Source of the DNA: Mugil cephalus
Taxonomy: Eukaryota; Chordata; Actinopteri; Mugiliformes; Mugilidae
NCBI RefSeq assembly: GCF_022458985.1
Contig: NC_061782.1
Span: forward strand, 15,235,172-15,299,171
Length of the DNA stretch: 64,000 bases
Direction: 5' to 3'
Position 1 is the stretch's first letter; each line of letters starts with the position of its first letter. The notes under the pieces were generated by a model. That model ran no database searches. It was not told the origin of the DNA and was given only the letters and a program-made list of their open reading frames with translations. This document shows, piece by piece, positions 52,016 through 63,951 of the stretch. A program made the position numbers and the translations under genes.

Positions 52016-53283
52016 ACTGACAAGTGAGTGGAGAAATGTGTCTGAATTTGTGCACTGCTCTACTGATTCTGCACTTCCTGATTTTCAAAAACATACGCAA
52101 CCGTGACTGTGGACATTCGTCCTCGTATGATATGCAAACAAGCACTATGTATCATTCACTTTAAGGATGTGAAGTTATAAAGATCGGAAATATTTACATC
52201 ATGAGACAGAACACTTTCTTCACACTAGAATTTAAGTTCTTGAGCAAGGTGGGTAAAAGGTACTTCCTTAATTTGGGCTATTTTAAAGTTTGTTGCACAC
52301 CTTTCAGCACACAAGCCTTTTTAGTTAGTATGCGCATTTCTTCATACTGAATGACAAAAAAAAAAATAAGGAAAAAAAATGAAGATAAATTGAATTAGAC
52401 TTGTTAAAATATTAACATTTTGTTTTAGGGACATTTTATGTTTCTAATACTGAAAGAGAAGTGGTGGTTAATGAAGAAAGTCATGCAAAGGTCCCTAGTC
52501 AAACCAGATGTGTGTTCTGGTTTGTGTGTAAAACTAAGTCCAGGGATCTACGTTCTTTTTCAACATGTGTTTGCGTGCACAATCCTTACCACATTTTTTA
52601 AACACCACATGTGTTACTTGAGGTTTCCACTAGAGGGCACATCACTCAGGCATAAAGTCGAGCCGTACAGAACCATTACACATACAGTAGTTGTGTCCCT
52701 CCTCCAACCAAGAAGACTGATGTCATACACGTTGTGAAGACTTTGATTTTAATGAAAGTGTATTTGCACATGCGATAAGTTGACCATTGACCTTTTGGGT
52801 ATAAAATGTCACCACATCATTATTCTATCATGTTAGATATTTCATGAAATTTGCATTCCTATGAATTCTCAAGTTATATAAGTCGCTGTCGCCTTGACCT
52901 TTGACCACAAAATTCAAATCAGTGCATAGTCGAGTCCAAGTGCCAAAGAAATTCTCATAAGGCCGACCAGAGATATCAAGTGTAAATATGTATAGATGGA
53001 AACATGACAATGACACATTTTACATTTTTAAATCTTTAGGATTTATTTGAACAACAAAGGGTAAGCTGTAAAGGTAATAAAAAGCACATTTATCTCATCA
53101 TTTACTGTGATCGTTTTTACTATTCATGCAGCAATAAAACCACTCCTGTTTCGCAACTGCATTTCTAATACACACTGCTAGGTCGACTGATTCATCAAGA
53201 ATGATGTAAGATGCAACTGATGCACATTAGAATGACTTCATCTTCATATCCCCTGGGCTAATGTCCTTTCATCGAGCTTCGTT
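52016..53283. other. Spacer between receptor genes, with repeat DNA
   Basis: Contains the 5' flank of receptor gene 1, a dispersed repeat (52770-52985) and the 3' UTR of receptor gene 2 with minus-strand AATAAA at 53047-53042. No further gene seen. Confidence 0.6.
52770..52990. repeat. Dispersed fish repeat ('CCTTGACCTTTGACCACAAA' type)
   Basis: The blocks CGCCTTGACCTTTGACCACA, 'attcaaatcagtgca', 'cgagtccaagtg' and 'aagaaattctcataaggc' with 'gagatatc' occur in the order seen in a very common, unclassified fish interspersed repeat that I recognise. Diverged and non-coding. Confidence 0.6.
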
Positions 53284-55856
53284 TTATTTTAATGTGGTGT
53301 AGATCACACTTCCATCTGCCGGTTCAGTCTAACGAGTGAAAACAGACAAAGGCAAACAATGCTGAAGAATTAGTAGATTGTAGTGATTATACTGAATTTT
53401 GAGGCCTTAACAGAATATAAAACGAACCACATACCGTTTCTTGCACATTTTTCTTCATCGCAATAGTGCTGTATGTCACATCCTCCGGGGGCATACAGTC
53501 CTGCTGGATGAGAAATGCAGTCAATGGGGAAAAAAACAAAAACAAAACAAAAACAAAATCAAAATCGATGAAATGACTTCCAGGCACAGTTTCTAAATAC
53601 TATTTTTACCGTTGTCTGTGCTTGTCCATGGTGTCCATGTTGATTATGAGCCAGGGTAGCATAGAGAACATTTGGGTCATCAACCTGTGAAACCTGCGAC
53701 GAATACGTTTGATATTTTACATTATATTTATCATCTGTTCTATGGATTTGCTTTCTCTTTTTCATTTGTTTGAGCATTAACTTTGCTAAACTAAACATTT
53801 TATTTTAAAAGCTAATGTGACTCAGTTGTTGATTCTGACATTAATGCAAGAATGAAAATTATGCGAATATATGATTAACCAGATATTATTGATTCATATT
53901 TAACAGTACCTAATCTCCATAGATGGAGTGCGAGCCCGGACAGTTTTTCTTTTTAGTTTGTTAATCTCACTGGTTTTATTAGCACAACGGTGCAGCTACA
54001 ATATATTACACTGTGTGGTGATGATGGAATCTAGATAATTCATAATCTGTAAGTAATTTTGATGTAATGCAAAGGATGATGATGTAATGTAAATGAAAAG
54101 GAAAAATGATTATATCTTACCATAGTGGTGTCACATTCTTCTTTGCTTTTCTCTGAAATATAGCAATTTGTAAAGAAGATGTTATAAAGAAGATGTTACA
54201 GCGGCATAAACGCACACACACAGTTTTAGTAGAGTTTACTCACTACGGATTATCATCCTCAATCCAAAAAAGGCCGCAGGAATTATGAACAGCTGTGAGA
54301 CGAGGGTGATTGCAATAATCGTCACCTTAATCGTGAAACTGTAGATAAATGTACATGCATTACATTACTGAAGACCAATTAAATTCTTTACTCAGCAAAT
54401 CAAAGAACAGAGAACTTGAAGGAAATGTGCATGTCTTACTAACAGCCATGATCTATGCTTAAGAATAAATAGGAAGAATGTTTTAAAGAGAATATATTTA
54501 GAAAAGTTGAAAGTGGAAAGTTTGAGAGGGTGGGGAGGGGCATGCAGAAATCAGACTCTAACCCAGAAGTGAAAAAACAAGCATAGACCTCATGTTTTCA
54601 TCTTGCAGGCTCTCGCCACCTGTTCCGCTTATGGTGGAGTTTGTGGGCTCAGCTGCATATGGTTCAGGACTCGTGAGGAAGGAGGTATTCTGGTCAGTGG
54701 TAGGAAGCATCCCTATGAATTGTGAAAAGTGATGTTAATCCATATTGCACACTGAGTCAAACAATTTTAGACTTTTGCTGCAGGAATTATTATACTGTAA
54801 AACCCTTTGGTGTGCCCACTTCTAAATTATATCGGTTATGGAATTAGACAATTAGACCAGTGGCTTACCTGGTATACTGGGGGTCACTGTAGTTAGGGTT
54901 AGTTTGTTAACAGTCACATGCACTGGCATCTGGAAGTCCCCACTGGCACAGAAGTACCAGCCGCTGCTCTCTGGGCTCAGTTCGCTCATCATTACATCGA
55001 AAACATTAGGGACACTTGTATTTATATGCACAGTTGTTCCATCGATTGATCCAGCTTGAGCTGTCGCACAGATGCTACCTAATCTGCACCACTTTGGTAC
55101 TTCTGTATTTTTGTAGTGGCAGGTAGCAGTCACACTTCCTCCTTCAAATCCTGTGATTTCCTGTCGGTTTATACTGATACCAGACATACCTCCAGAGAGG
55201 AAAATGAAGTGATTGTATTATTTGACACAAGAAAGTCTTATTCATTGATTTACTGAAGTATTTATTTAAAACATTTAAAGGACCTTACCTGTAGTGACTG
55301 ACAGTTTAAAACTTTTTTTAACATCAACGCCGTTCTCAATCTTCACAGCACACCAGAATTTATTGTCCGTTATTTTGAGATCATTAATTGTCACAGTGAA
55401 GATTCTTTTGTCAACATCATCAGAGATGGAAAACCTTCCTGGTTTAATTTCGTCTGTATAAATTACTTCATTGCAGAGCAACCAAAAATTTCCTTTGCAC
55501 AAGTATTTGACATGGTTTGTGTAGTGCTGCTCATAGAGGCATGGTATAGAGATGGAGCCTCCAGCCTCTACTGAAACTTTACTGACTGTAATAACTTCAC
55601 CGTAAATCCCTGCAAAAGCAAAAGCAGACATGTAACTTCAAATGTCTTCAAATGCACTGTGCGTGTCACTAAGACGTAAAATTTGGCATAGCTTAAATGT
55701 CTTATATAAGTGTGTATCGTAATTTTAAAATGATTGTATTAAAAAATAATATTAATGATTAAAATGACTCAAATTCAATTCTATTAATTAACGAGGCTTA
55801 GCTGACTTACCCATGAGTCCCGCCAATATGAGGTGAGGAATACAGAGAAAAGTCAT
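53284..55856 (-). CDS. CD300/pIgR-like (CMRF35-like) inhibitory receptor, gene 2
   Basis: Nine exons on the minus strand: 55856-55811, 55609-55289, 55189-54869, 54712-54589, 54338-54244, 54152-54121, 53693-53610, 53500-53435, 53328-53284; 377 aa. All phases agree. The signal peptide is MTFLCIPHLILAGLMG. Two Ig V domains follow: VSKVSVEAGGSISIPCLY ... KYLCKGNFWLLC ... KFWCAV, and ISINRQEITGFEGGSVTATC ... SGWYFCASGDFQMPVHVTV. The Ser/Thr-rich stalk (124-bp exon, about 229-271) is longer than in gene 1. The transmembrane segment is at about 276-297. Three ITIM-type tyrosines are VLYATL (Y324), VTYSTI (Y351) and VIYTTL (Y373). The same exon order and phase as gene 1 show a tandem duplication. For the exon starting 53500, an alternative acceptor three or more bases upstream would add a residue. 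Confidence 0.88.
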
Positions 55857-56485
55857 GCTGGCATCAGTGTTCTCAGTGACTGTGCCTCTTCACTATCAGA
55901 GGCAGTAATTATAACAAGGTAACTTCCTTATTTTGGAAAAAGTTTCCTTGGCCACAGTTTGAGAGGCTTTCAGAACAGTGCACCGATTATCAAAGTACTT
56001 TTTATACATAGCTGTTGAGGTGTTTTTTTTTATTATCTCTGTTGTAGTTACACATTCATTAAATATTACTTAAATCCTCCCACTGCACTGTTCTTATACT
56101 CTTATACTTACTTAGTGGAATTATATATACATATATATATATAATTTCTGAATTAGTTTTCAGCTAAGTCATGGAATTGATTCACTTTTTAAAATATACA
56201 TCTTTTCGTTTAGATAGCTATCTGTAAAAAAAACATGCATACATAGGCAAATTGGTAGGTTATATTTTTTATTTTATTTCAATTCAATCTCTCTGTGCAT
56301 TTATTGACAAGTGGCAGCACTTTACTTTTAGTGCCTAAAACCTTATTTTTTTCTGTGTGTGCTATTTATTTATGTATTTTTATATAGTGTGGCACTTAAA
56401 AACAGCAGGTTACTTATTAGCTGCCGTGGTTAGCACTGTAGACTGCATCGTGTGTGGTAAGCACGTCTGACAAAATCCGAAAACC
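55857..56485. other. Upstream flank of receptor gene 2
   Basis: AT-rich, no gene seen. A short (AT)n lies at about 56124-56143. It contains the presumed promoter of receptor gene 2, for which no clear TATA box was chosen. Confidence 0.5.
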
Positions 56486-56489
56486 TCAG

Positions 56490-56685
56490 TACAGTCTTTG
56501 CTGTAGTGGTTGACTGCAGCTGAGCCAGGTGACAACTTCCGGGTCTGAGCGATGAAGCCCATGCGGAAGTGCAAAAAGCTGTAGTTCATCAAGTGGCTGC
56601 TTGAAGCTGGCTCCAAAAAGGAGCAAATCTCCATGTTAAAATGCTCAACTTTGGAGCAATATTAAACAGATTTACAACCTGGGAG
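56490..56685. repeat. Dispersed fish repeat ('GCTTGAAGCTGGCTCCAAAA' type)
   Basis: The blocks 'gcggaagtgcaaaaagctgt', 'agttcatcaagtggctgctt', 'gaagctggctccaaaaagga', 'catgttaaaatgctcaactt' and 'acagatttacaacctgg' are in the order of a common non-autonomous fish repeat that I recognise. It has no coding capacity, and the class is uncertain. Confidence 0.6.
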
Positions 56686-57270
56686 GCCACGTATGTTGTG
56701 AGGATATTGAAACTACAGATCATTTATTCTTTCAATGTTTTTTCACAGTAAGCGTTATGGACCGATATACATGAAGGGCTACACAGCAATATTATACTTG
56801 AACCCTTTCTTCATTATTTATGGTTTTGTCTCAGAAAACAAAGAATATGATTTCTTAATTTATAATATCCCCACCCTGGAAAATTTTCACATACACAAAT
56901 GCAAATACATGACAGTTCATCCTAGATTTTGTGTGTTTCATAACAAGTTTCTCTCCTTCACTAAAGCCATTAAAATAGTGAAGAGTACACATGCAATTAA
57001 ACTGTTCTGTTTGATTGAGAAATACAATCTGCAAAGAAAGCCACGGGTTTTTGTCGTCTTTTCTGTCTCTTTTTATTTTCTGTTTCATCATTTTGCATTC
57101 TATTTTCAGAGTGCACTTTATACGATTGTCAAGAGCTGATAGATACATATTTTGGATCATTTGTTTTACTGTATAATATTCACATATTCATTACAAAAAA
57201 AACATTGTGAAGATTGTACAATACCATATTTTGTAAATTTTATGTAAAAAAAAGAAAAAAGAAAAAAAGC
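56686..57270 (+). mobile_element. 5'-truncated L1-like LINE (3' end of ORF2 and A-rich tail)
   Basis: The translated fragment HVCCEDIETTDHLFFQC matches the C-x-x-C...ET..HLF..C zinc-knuckle-like end of LINE ORF2 proteins. A following frame (56735-57139) reads LENFHIHKCKYMTVHPRFCV and AIKLFCLIEKYNLQ, like the extreme C-terminus of fish L1/Tx1-type ORF2. Frames are shifted between the two parts, so it is dead. An A-rich tail (57245-57268) follows. Truncation at the 5' end and an A tail are the normal outcome of LINE insertion. It ends about 200 bases before the polh start codon. Confidence 0.75.
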
Positions 57271-57473
57271 GTTGGACTTCCTGGTCGACTTTTGATGACG
57301 TCTTTTACGTAACTACCGACTACCGTAGATGTGCGTAACTACAGATTTGCAATCCAAAATACTATTTTGGCGCTCAGTTTAACCTCAGCGAACACAACCA
57401 GAGCTGCGGAAAGAAGTGCGATTTAACAGACCTACAAGTCAGTGTGTGTATATTTGATTTGTTCTTCTAAGTA
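57271..57473 (+). promoter_or_regulatory. polh: polh promoter region and 5' UTR
   Basis: Between the LINE tail and the start codon lies a short unique, CG-containing stretch with TGATGACGTC (CRE/ATF-like) at about 57293-57302 and TTACGTAAC at about 57305. The segment TTTTGGCGCTCAG (about 57364) resembles an E2F site. There is no TATA box. The assignment is by position; the transcription start is not fixed. Confidence 0.5.
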
Positions 57474-60400
57474 ATGGAGTACGGAAAGGAGAGAGTGGTG
57501 GCGCTGGTCGACATGGACTGTTTTTACGTGCAAGTTGAGCAGAGGCTGAATCCGGCTCTGAAAGGCAAACCCTGTGTTGTGGCCCAGTACAAGACGTGGA
57601 AAGGAGGCGGGTGAGCTTCTGACACAGATATATGTGTATTTTTTATTACTAATTAAAAAAAAAAATTAAACTGATTGCTAAGAGACAGTGTCATAATCTG
57701 CTGTTGGGGCTCTGGTGTGAGGATGATGTGTTACAAAACAAAAGTTATATAAAAAATATGTTTTCTGTTTTTACTCAGGGATGCTATATTACACTATATG
57801 CGCACTATAGATTCCTAAAGCCTAACTTAGCAATGCTTGATCAAAACATACTGTCTGTTCTGGTGCCTATATGGAGTTCATTTTGTTTTCAGTAATTGTA
57901 GTTTGCCAATTTTTTAAATCTGCAAAAGGCGCTTGTGAAGTTGCAGTGCACTGATGCATGGCACTTCCTTCAACCGCCATTAGCCTCATCCACTGATGCA
58001 GTCATTTAATGTCTTAAAGAAACTGATTTTCTACTAAATATTTTTTCCTCTGTTAGTATCATAGCCGTGAGCTACGAGGCCAGGGCCCATGGTGTCACCA
58101 GGAACATGTGGGTGGACGATGCAAAAAAACTGTGCCCAGATCTCCAGGTGGCGCGAGTGCGTGAGTCCCATGGCAAGGCAGATCTAACGTTGTAAGTGTT
58201 GGTGAAGCACACCCTTAAACTTCCTCTTTTTAAAATACACGTGTTCCTGTGGCCAGAGTTGTAAGGTAAATGGCTTATTCCACTTCATAGTTACAGGGAG
58301 GCCAGCGTGGAGGTGATTGAGGTGATGTCTCGCTTTGCCGTGATTGAGAGAGCCAGTATTGATGAGGCCTACATGGATCTGACCGCCGCCGTCCACCGGC
58401 GGCTAAAAGACATGAATGACAAACAGGTAGAGCTTACCCTCCTGAAGACCACATACATCCAGGGGTACCCACAAAGTTCATCGGGATCTGAACCATCTGC
58501 AGAAGACACAGTTTTAAACAAAGGTGGATTAGAACTCAATTTTGACTTAACAATTATTGAACAAACAAAAAAAAAGATTGTATCAACCAAAGTCATCATG
58601 TCTGTCCTCAGAGGAGCAGAGGTCCAGAGGGCTCCAGGAGTGGCTGGCGTCCTTACCGGCCCCTTTGTCGGGGGAACAGAGTTCTGCAGAGCTGCAGCTA
58701 ACCGTCGGCGCCGTCATTGTTGAGGAAATGAGAGCAGCTGTGGAGAATCACACAGGTTTCCGGTGTTCAGCAGGGATATCACACAACAAGGTGGAATTAA
58801 CTTTTATGTAATGTTAGTGTAAATGCATCAATTATATTTGCAGTGTAACAGTTTCTGTTTTTTCCCCCCAAGGTTCTGGCCAAACTAGCCTGTGGTCTGA
58901 ACAAACCCAACAGACAAACTGTTTTGCCTCTGGACTCCGTGACAGAACTGTTCAGCACTCTGCCCGTCGGGAAGATGTGAGTTCATAGTATAATTCTGAC
59001 ACAAAGAGTTCTATTTGAAACTTATACACACTTTCGAAGGGTACTGAAAATAAAAAGCTGCCTAACAATATCCTCTTCTGTATTACTTGTTCCACCCGTC
59101 CAGTCGTAATCTTGGAGGTAAGATGGGTGCTTCCATTACTGAAACCCTGGGGATAGAGAACATGGGAGATCTCACTCAGTTCTCTAAGGCCCAACTGGAA
59201 CAGCACTTTGGAGAAAAAACAGGGTAAGAAAAGACAGATTTCCCTCCAAAAGTTAAGCAAGTTCCTGCTTAATCTAGCATTTACTAGGTCAAACCACAAT
59301 TTTGATTGCAAATAGTCAGCACATTGTTTGCCTAATATATTTTTGACCCTCGGCCTGCAAACTACCACAATGCTCATAAAAGAAAAATGACTCCAGTCAT
59401 AGATTTTCTCTTACTAAGATAAATCTGTTTTAGAAATAAACTGGAACTCTGAGCATGTTCTTTCATACTACACTGAATTTACTATTTAACTGCTCTTAAA
59501 TAATCTCGCTTTAATCTCAGGCAGTGGCTGCACGATTTGTGTCGCGGGATCGAGTTTGAAGCTGTGAAACCTCGACAGCTTCCGAAGTCCATCGGCTGCA
59601 GTAAAAATTTTCCTGGGAAGACGTCGCTGGCTAGTAAAGATCAGGTACAAGCCATGAGATTTGTCTGTTTTACACCAGCACATTAAAACTATTGTTATCA
59701 GTCTTTTACTTTTAGTCTTGTGTTGTCTGAAATGTAGTCGATCTATCCAGATGTGAAAGGACGCCCATGTTAGACATTTTCTAGTGATACTGTTGACCAG
59801 TATGAAACGTTTTACATAATTTTATGTAATGATTTGCAAGATGGTTTTCATGTTATTTTTTTTTATTAACATACCTCTGCACAGGTGCAGTACTGGCTTC
59901 ATCAACTGGCCCTTGAGCTGGAGGAGAGACTGACCAAAGACAGAGAAGCAGTAAGAGAAAGCTGAAGTAGTCGTGTAATTTATGACGGTAGTGCTACACT
60001 TCCCGATGTATGGGTTTCACATTGATGTAATAAACACTAAACAGAGCTGGTTTCGCATTTGCAATTTATGTCCGTGTCACAGAATGGTCGAGTGGCTAAG
60101 CAGCTGACGGTCGGTGTCCGACAGCTCGGCGATAAGAGGCCGAGCAGCTTCTCTCGGTGTTGCGCTCTGGTGCGCTACGAGGCGGCCAAAATATCCAGTG
60201 ACAGCTTTGCCATTATCAAGAGCCTCAACACGGCAGGGAACCACCAAGCTGCGTGGTAATTGTAATGCGATAATGCAGTGACATTTAAAATAATCTGCTG
60301 AAGGAGTGCTGTGTGATTTCAACCCTCTGTCTTCCGTCGTGTCTCCAGGACTCCGCCGCTCACCCTGCTGCACATCTCGGCCAGCAAATTCAACGACACG

Positions 60401-61285
60401 CAATCAGGGACAGGGATTGCCGGCTTCCTTTCCGGCGATGTTGCTCCCACCCAGAGTCTCCCCTCCACCCAGTCGCCCTCTCAAGTGAAAAGTCAATCCC
60501 TGTCAAAACAACCTGGCAGCATCCAGTCCTTCTTTCAAAAGGCAACAGAGAAACAAAGAGAGAAGGTTACAAAGAATGGAGATGAAGGAGATGAAGGAGA
60601 TGATGGTGTCGGCTCAACAGGTTTCCCACCACCTTCCTCCGTCCATGAAACCTCTGCTGTTGATAACCAGGTGGAGACGGATCCGACAAACAGCTCAGCC
60701 CCCCTGTCCAAAATAGGTTCAGACAGCCCCCGTACTAGTATTTCCTCTTTCTTCCACAAGGAAAGCCTTGAAAGAAACTTAAAGGTCCCAGGTTCAGCGA
60801 TGAATAAGCCTGAAACAGGACAAACACACGGTGGACCTGTTGAAGACTGTGTTGCTGTTGCGTCAGGCACACAAGCAAACAATAACTCAGACTTCACATC
60901 TCACCAGCCGCTATGCGAAGAGTTAAAAGATGAACAGGACCTCGATCCAGAGTTAAATCCGCATCCTGCCAACGTCGCTAGAGAAGACCTGTTAAAATGT
61001 GAACGCTGCGGTCAGGACGTGTTGGTCTGGGAAATGCCTGAACACAATGACTATCACTTCGCCATGGACCTCCAGAAGTCATTCTCCTCAGCTACAGGTT
61101 CGGACACCTTGGCTTCCTCTTTCCCTCCTTCTTCCAGTGGTTCCCAAACATCTGTCAGAGCAGCAGCGGCCCAGTCCTCCAGAGGCAAAACAAAAACCAG
61201 AGGCCAGTCAGGACCTGCGCCGAAAAAACCCCGCTCCCAAGGTGGAAGTGCAGGCACTCTGGATTCCTTCTTCAAGAGGAACTGA
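57474..61285 (+). CDS. polh: polh, DNA polymerase eta (Y-family translesion polymerase)
   Basis: Ten exons: 57474-57610, 58057-58191, 58291-58523, 58612-58790, 58873-58976, 59104-59223, 59521-59644, 59885-59950, 60083-60255, 60349-61285; 735 aa, with phase intact at every junction. Catalytic residues fall at the expected positions: Asp13 in LVDMDCFYVQVEQ, and Asp115-Glu116 in RASIDEAYMDL. The finger/palm part includes SAGISHNKVLAKLACGLNKP and the little-finger domain RQLPKSIGCSKNFPGK. The last exon encodes the disordered C-terminal region: FF motifs GSIQSFFQKA (about 479-488) and SISSFFHKE (about 554-562), a UBZ ubiquitin-binding zinc finger (Cys641, Cys644, His656, His660 in CERCGQDVLVWEMPEHNDYH), a basic KKPR and a C-terminal PIP box GTLDSFFKRN. 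It bypasses UV-induced thymine dimers with PCNA and Rev1. Polyadenylation is probably at ATTAAA (61483). Confidence 0.97.
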
Positions 61286-63512
61286 ACATGTGCAAGGACA
61301 CTGTGATATCTTGCTTGTATTTGCTAAAAGAACCGAAAGCCATGTCCGCACTAGTTTAGAATCATGAAAATTATTGGGCTTTTTATGATGACAGTGTGTG
61401 CAATTTGAAAAAAGAAAAATGCTTATTTAATCACATGGTTTTAATTTAAAATGGAATGAATTTATGCTTGTTTGCAGAAAATATTAAAGATATTTTTTAG
61501 ACTTAATGTTGTATTACTCTGACACACCAGTAGGTGCCACTGGTCAGTTTAAATATAGGCTAAACCAGGAATTCTTGACTGAGCGGGATGTTTTCATATT
61601 GAATTCAAGAAATGAAGAAAAGGATTCAGCAACAGAGTATGCAGTATTTTAAATATTGCTTAATTAATGGTGAAGTATACAAGCATGACTGTGAGTAAAT
61701 TCACTTCTATGTTTACGAGCGAAAACACCAGTTAATCAGAGGAACACAGAGCACTGCTCATACTGCTGATAAGGCTGCTGTGTCACTTTTGTTTTCTAAA
61801 AAAAAATTGAAAGTTCTATACTATACGTACTATACTATCTTCTATGCGTATCTTCATAATTGGAACTACATGTAAAATTTAAAATAAAAAGCAAAGGGCA
61901 GTGTTTGTTCTAAAACCTGAAAATACCCTCATTGATTCATTTATAACTCAATAGTAATATGACAGGAATTGCAAAATAAAGAGTTGATTCTTAATAAAGT
62001 CATTCTGTAGCTGAAAGACGTCTGAAAGACGTCTGAGTGAGAAGTCTGAGTAAAGCATTATTGCATTGTCTTGCATCAGTCATACCAGGAAGTGGAGAGA
62101 AACCATTTTATAGTTGAGTTATGTGTAAAGACACAAGATCCAGAATACAACCACAGAACGTATGAAGGCGTTTCAAAACACATGAAATAAAAATAAAACG
62201 CACATTAAAGAGGCAATAAAAGTTTTATTCATGTACATCATGATACACAAATTGGATCTGTACATAAATATTGCATTTCACCCAAAGAATGATCTAAATA
62301 TTACACTTTGAATTAAAAGGAAAATAGGCTTTTGAATGTGATTTTCAAAAAAGTGAAGTGCCAGTGTCATTAGGAAAACTGCCACAGTGAAAAAACCTGT
62401 CTGAATGAACTGTAAAATCCGGAACTACAAGAAATCTATAAAATACTTAGGAGATGCATTAAAACAAACTTTAATACCACCTGAACTCTTTATAAATGCT
62501 ATAAAATATTTTGGTTGTGTTCTTAGTTTACCTGACTGCACGCAAACTGTGCGTTAGCAACGCGGGTGCAACAAAACAACGGTCGTCACGATCAGTTGAG
62601 ACCACAATGTGTATATAAACCACATCAACATGCAACAACAAGATGACAGATGGCCTCGAGTAATTAACATTCATTTTTAACTGTGTTGTCTAAATATCAA
62701 AAGCAGTTTCTAGTAGTAGCACCAACTTAAGTCGATTTCTTTACTAAATTGTAAAAACTTTGGGCTGTAATGGAAGGCTACTCGAATAGCAGTTCCATGA
62801 GGCACTGTGTTAAACCCCTTCAAAGCTCACGACATCAGTAACTTAAGTGAAGAGACGACATCAAGTACCTCAACTACAACTGCTTTTCAACAGAGCCGCC
62901 TCAGTCGGGCGGCTTCAACATACATATGCATAACCTGACGCACCTCTTTGGGAGAAACAACCTCGTCTGTTTTTCCTCAAAGTCAGCAACAGAAACCTCC
63001 ACCGGTCTGTGAAAGTGGAATGCCGTCTATCATCTACACTGACCTGAGTAACTAAAGCACTTGAAAGACAGGCAGCTGGGCAACTGTTACCGTCTCGGCG
63101 CGCCATCATGAGGCATTAGTCGTGAATAAAAAATAGCTCGCGGACGAATGTGACGGATAAAAACGTGATCGCCAGTGTGAGATATATTGGCAGGTTGACG
63201 TACGAACAGGGTCAAGTTTTAGCTTTGCATACCTCATGATCCTCGTCTCTGTCTTCGTAAAGTGCTTCTGGCAGCAACATAGCTTAAAGCACGATCGTTC
63301 AGCTCAACTATCATGTGTCTGAGATTCACAAATGCATCCCATGGGTTTTTTTTTATCTTTTCAATGTGACTCTGACACTGAGGGCATTCAAATATGTGAT
63401 CAGAGGTTTGTTATCATCAGTCAGGCACTACGCTGGTGGAACAAGTTACACTGGTGATGCAGGTAACACCTAAATGCCACAGCATTCATACTTCATCTGC
63501 TATGCCAACACA
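61286..63512. other. polh 3' UTR and intergenic DNA
   Basis: The ATTAAA at 61483-61488 is the likely polyadenylation signal of polh. Further + strand AATAAA signals cluster at about 62185-62220, and a minus-strand AATAAA lies at 62229-62224, which may be the 3' end of a gene entering from the right. No coding exon was recognised; the 64-residue minus ORF at 62915-63109 is not convincing. Confidence 0.5.
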
Positions 63513-63909
63513 TTTACACTGATCAGCCACAACATTATGACCACCGAGAGGAGAAGTGAATAACAGCTGGGAATCTCATGGACCTGGCATTCCAGTGGAT
63601 GTTACCGGGTCCCCCCACTCATATTAGTGACGAACACAAGGTATTGGCCTGGGCTCCAAATTCACTAGATCCTAAACTGATCAAGTATCTGTGGGATGTA
63701 CTGGAACAAGTCTGATCCACAGAGGTCCCTCCCCTCAACCCACAGGACCCAAAGACCCCCAATAATAATATCCTGTTACCAGATACAACGGGACACTCCC
63801 AGAAGGTCCATGTCCATTCTCTGATGAGTCACAACTGCTTTGGAGGCACAAGGGAGACATGCACAATATTAGGAAGGTGGTCATAATCTTATGCCTGATC
63901 TGTGTACAT
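63513..63909 (+). repeat. Interspersed repeat family R1, copy 4
   Basis: About 397 bp with clear inverted ends: left TTTACACTGATCAGCCACAA followed by 'cattatgaccacc', right 'ggtggtcataatcttatgcc' followed by 'tgatctgtgtaca'. About 30 bases pair with few mismatches. Internal blocks are shared with copies 1-3; the middle part is deleted relative to copy 2. No ORF. Confidence 0.9.
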
Positions 63910-63918
63910 TTCAGTGCA

Positions 63919-63924
<6 letters not shown>

Positions 63925-63951
<27 letters not shown>
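63925..63951. repeat. (GT)n dinucleotide microsatellite
   Basis: About 27 bases of GT, directly after repeat copy 4. Confidence 0.95.

Noticed and set aside
56735-57139. 134-residue + strand ORF upstream of polh as a host gene
   Set aside because: The residues match the C-terminal end of LINE ORF2 and an A-rich tail follows, so it is a transposon remnant.
58307-58723. 138-residue ORF suggesting an unspliced polh insert
   Set aside because: A donor at 58523 and acceptor at 58612 remove the non-conserved part and restore the polymerase frame on both sides.
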